Shown here piece after piece: positions 5,592 through 7,605 of a stretch of DNA of 7,605 bases (positions within the stretch are counted from its first letter, which is position 1; every line of letters starts with the position of its first letter). The position numbers and the translations under genes were made by a program. The notes under the pieces are model-generated. The model was not told the DNA's origin and searched no databases. It worked only from the letters and a program-made list of their open reading frames with translations. Origin of the DNA: Thermoplasmata archaeon (GTDB lineage: Archaea > Thermoplasmatota > E2 > DHVEG-1); contig QMTB01000070.1 in the NCBI GenBank assembly GCA_003649845.1, forward strand, positions 1-7,605, written 5' to 3'.

Positions 5592-7457
5592 TCAGTTGAA
5601 GATATCTAGTAATTGCTGTAACATTGAAAATAAATTCATATGATTATCTAGAAATCTTAGAAGTGGTAGGTTGAATTGAAGATTATTTTTAGTTGTACTG
5701 AGGGAAACCTGGATAATCTCATAGTCATTAGGGTTATCCTCATTTATAATTTTAATCTCCCCAGAGAAATCTTGATTTTTCTCCTCTGGCACTACTAGTG
5801 AGATATGTATTGCCTCCCCTCCTGTTTCGGGGTATATATAGTCTCCATCTGGCGAAAACGACCATTCACCCCAATCGGGATATGATACTATCTTCCAGTT
5901 GAGTTTAGAGAAACTCTCACCAATATTTCTAACAATTATATCAGATTCTACCTTTGATCCTGGTTTAATATTTCTCCATATAATGTTGTTATTATTGCAT
6001 TCTAGATCAGATATCTTAGATATTAAACCTTTTATGCAGAAGTTAGCAGTGTTATCATAGTAGTAGAGATCATGCCATTCTCCATCTTTATAATAGAAGC
6101 TTTCACCTGGATGAGAAATTGATTTAATAGTGTAACCCCATACGTCGCTTGTTCTATCATAAGGTATTCCTCCATCGGATAATTCTAGGTAGATATAGAA
6201 TTGATCATTAGCAGTTAGATTAACTGGTTGATTAAGTTTGATTGTATGGAAACCTCTAAAATCTATGATACCAGAAGCATTGGATAGCTCCTCTAATAGT
6301 TCACCGTTTTTGTATTCATCAAATATTCGAACTTGATAATGTACATTATTTTTACAGGTGAAGAAGCTAACAGCTGATAGGATTTCATTATCTACAGCAG
6401 TGAAGGCATTAAAGGCTTTATTGCTTATATTGAAATCTCCCTGCCAACCGTGGTAGTCATGATAATAAACTCTTTTATATGGCATTGGTTCAACGTCTTT
6501 AAAAGCAGCTGTCCATTCATTACCATCATAAGGATGGCAACAATATTTATCATAATAGGAAATCCAGAAGTATCCATCTAAACCCCAGTTGCTACTCCAG
6601 CTATTTTTACAAAGCCAAGCACCTCTACCAGGGGCATTTGGAACAATTTTATTATCATTCCATCCTATAATAGCGACATTATGGTTTGGTCCCAAGGGAC
6701 TATCTGGTGGCTGATAGTGAACATAGTTTTCATCTATAAAATCAGGGTCATATCTAAAGACAATGTTAATTGCGCCTTGTGTCATTATCTTATTTTTAAT
6801 TAGATTAATGTTTTCTAGATTCTCACCTATATCAAAAATCTCTATATCATTTGGGTAGAATATCTCATATTTATCATCAAATCGATTAGGTGGCGTACTA
6901 TACCAATTGGCATCATATTCTGTATCATCATTTGCATCTTCACAATACACTGCTCCTTCTCCCCTAGAAAAATAGGCAGCTGCGATTCTAAAATGTGCGC
7001 CTTGATGCGGTGGTAAACCACTGTTGCTATCTGGTGCATCCTCATTATAGAAAGTATTGAATCCATTCCACCAGTCGAGATGATATTCTGCAAGATTAGG
7101 TTCTTCTTTTTCACCAGCTTTCTCCCAGTTGCCAGTCATTAGAAGATTACTCTCCATACATGCTAGGATTGCATGAGCCCAGCAAGTACCGCCGCTTTGA
7201 CATTTAACTGATGTAACATAGTTTCTACCATCAACATCTCTTAAATCGAACGCAGTGGGTGGATCTTCAAAATTTATTTCTGGTATACTCCCATAATCTG
7301 GTTTGTAGCTAGAATCATGTGGACGATCATAGCTCCAGAATATAGGAGATCTTTGGATTGTCTCATCAAATATATCGCTCCCTACAGTTACCGTAGGGAG
7401 AAAAATTATAACTAAAAGTATACATAATATTATAACTATTGTTTTCCTATTTCTCAT
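5592..7457 (-). CDS. Secreted papain-family (C1) cysteine peptidase with lectin-like and C-terminal beta domains
   Basis: The 621-residue product is probably an extracellular or surface endopeptidase. Residues 1-26 are a signal peptide (MRNRK, then a long hydrophobic run). The papain-like domain spans about 68-320: AFDLRD, the nucleophile Cys92 in SGGTCWAHA with Gln87 as oxyanion residue, NLAEYHLDWWNGFN, catalytic His259 in GPNHNVAIIGW, and Asn285 in CKNSWSSNWG followed by GYFWISYYD. There is no I29-type propeptide, only about 40 residues between signal and enzyme. The YYHDYHGW block and residues about 345-478 fit the lectin-like domain that follows such C1 enzymes in archaea and bacteria. 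Residues 482-592 look like a beta-sandwich repeat (VRNIGESFSKLNW, SGEIKIINEDNP). The end (593-621) is a separate Leu/Phe-rich tail. Potential N-glycosylation sites are Asn343, Asn393 and Asn413. The start ATG is preceded by AGGGGTTA. Substrate specificity is unknown. Confidence 0.9.
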   Translation of the reverse strand: MRNRKTIVIILCILLVIIFLPTVTVGSDIFDETIQRSPIFWSYDRPHDSSYKPDYGSIPEINFEDPPTAFDLRDVDGRNYVTSVKCQSGGTCWAHAILACMESNLLMTGNWEKAGEKEEPNLAEYHLDWWNGFNTFYNEDAPDSNSGLPPHQGAHFRIAAAYFSRGEGAVYCEDANDDTEYDANWYSTPPNRFDDKYEIFYPNDIEIFDIGENLENINLIKNKIMTQGAINIVFRYDPDFIDENYVHYQPPDSPLGPNHNVAIIGWNDNKIVPNAPGRGAWLCKNSWSSNWGLDGYFWISYYDKYCCHPYDGNEWTAAFKDVEPMPYKRVYYHDYHGWQGDFNISNKAFNAFTAVDNEILSAVSFFTCKNNVHYQVRIFDEYKNGELLEELSNASGIIDFRGFHTIKLNQPVNLTANDQFYIYLELSDGGIPYDRTSDVWGYTIKSISHPGESFYYKDGEWHDLYYYDNTANFCIKGLISKISDLECNNNNIIWRNIKPGSKVESDIIVRNIGESFSKLNWKIVSYPDWGEWSFSPDGDYIYPETGGEAIHISLVVPEEKNQDFSGEIKIINEDNPNDYEIIQVSLSTTKNNLQFNLPLLRFLDNHMNLFSMLQQLLDIFN

Positions 7458-7496
7458 AATTTAACCCCTTTCAAATAAAAAATAATGAACACATGG

Positions 7497-7506
7497 AATT
7501 TAAATA
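7497..7506 (-). promoter_or_regulatory. TATA-like box of the C1 peptidase gene
   Basis: Minus-strand TATTTAAATT is centred about 44 bases before the ATG at 7457. It predicts a leader of roughly 18 bases that contains the GGGGTT ribosome-binding site. A second candidate, ATATAAAG near 7533-7540, would give a leader of about 50 bases. I prefer the first because the short leader matches those of the other genes in the window. Confidence 0.4.
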
Positions 7507-7518
7507 TTGCCCAGATTA

Positions 7519-7548
7519 TTTTGAAGGAATTACTTTATATCTTCAAAA
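7519..7548. repeat. 8-bp inverted repeat upstream of the C1 peptidase gene
   Basis: TTTTGAAG at 7519-7526 and CTTCAAAA at 7541-7548 are perfect reverse complements separated by 14 bases. They frame the alternative TATA-like sequence of the peptidase gene. A direct repeat GATTATT at 7514-7520 and 7551-7557 overlaps or flanks the arms. It could be a regulator-binding site for the peptidase gene. It could also belong to a gene beyond the right edge. Confidence 0.35.
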
Positions 7549-7605
7549 GGGATTATTGAACGATTTTTGCTTATTTAACGATTTAAATTATAACAACATC
7601 TAAAT

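Noticed and set aside
6842..7114. Second minus-strand frame inside the C1 peptidase gene
   Set aside because: It overlaps the catalytic domain in another frame and shows no recognisable motif; the peptidase frame is intact and conserved.
1..7605. CRISPR array, transposon or integration site
   Set aside because: There are no regularly spaced repeats, no transposase or integrase gene, and no tRNA gene serving as an attachment site.

Overview
The window is archaeal. Five small genes on the minus strand encode the RNase P protein Rnp4/Rpp21, ribosomal protein eS19, a PDCD5-like DNA-binding protein, eL39 and eL31. This is the conserved archaeal translation cluster in its usual order. The DNA is AT-rich, genes start from archaeal TATA-like boxes, and transcripts appear to end in T-runs. 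Two large secreted cysteine peptidases (families C25 and C1) next to this cluster suggest an uncultured, protein-degrading euryarchaeon, for example of the Thermoplasmatota or Marine Benthic Group D type. That placement is an inference, because no marker gene in the window settles it.

Layout. Positions 1-211 hold no convincing protein gene. They hold a GC-rich island (about 46% GC by count, against 15% in the first 40 bases) that folds into nested helices, has a TATA-like box in front and a T-run behind: a probable stand-alone structured RNA on the plus strand. A second T-run of opposite polarity (about 217-229) ends the converging ribosomal cluster. Positions 276-2282 are the Rnp4-eS19-PDCD5-eL39-eL31 cluster, transcribed leftward. 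eL31 carries an exceptional Glu/Lys-rich tail of about 127 residues, and the initiation factor aIF6 often found downstream in this cluster is absent.

Positions 2401-4323 encode a secreted gingipain-like C25 peptidase, and 4406-4939 a zinc-dependent dCMP deaminase; both run leftward. Divergent from the deaminase, at 5064-5564, is a PfpI/DJ-1 family protein whose TATA box sits so close to its start codon that the mRNA is probably leaderless. Positions 5592-7457 (leftward) encode a secreted multidomain papain-family peptidase. It has a lectin-like domain, a beta-sandwich-like domain and a short hydrophobic/aromatic C-terminal tail that could be a surface-retention or sorting signal.

How the genes fit together. 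The left half is housekeeping translation and RNA processing. The right half combines extracellular protein breakdown (C25, C1) with a cytoplasmic PfpI-type protein (peptidase or deglycase) and a pyrimidine nucleotide enzyme. Six of the eight genes with a recognisable ribosome-binding site use a GGTT(A/G) core instead of the canonical GGTGA, which may reflect an unusual 16S rRNA tail. The most promising undescribed element is the structured RNA at the left edge.
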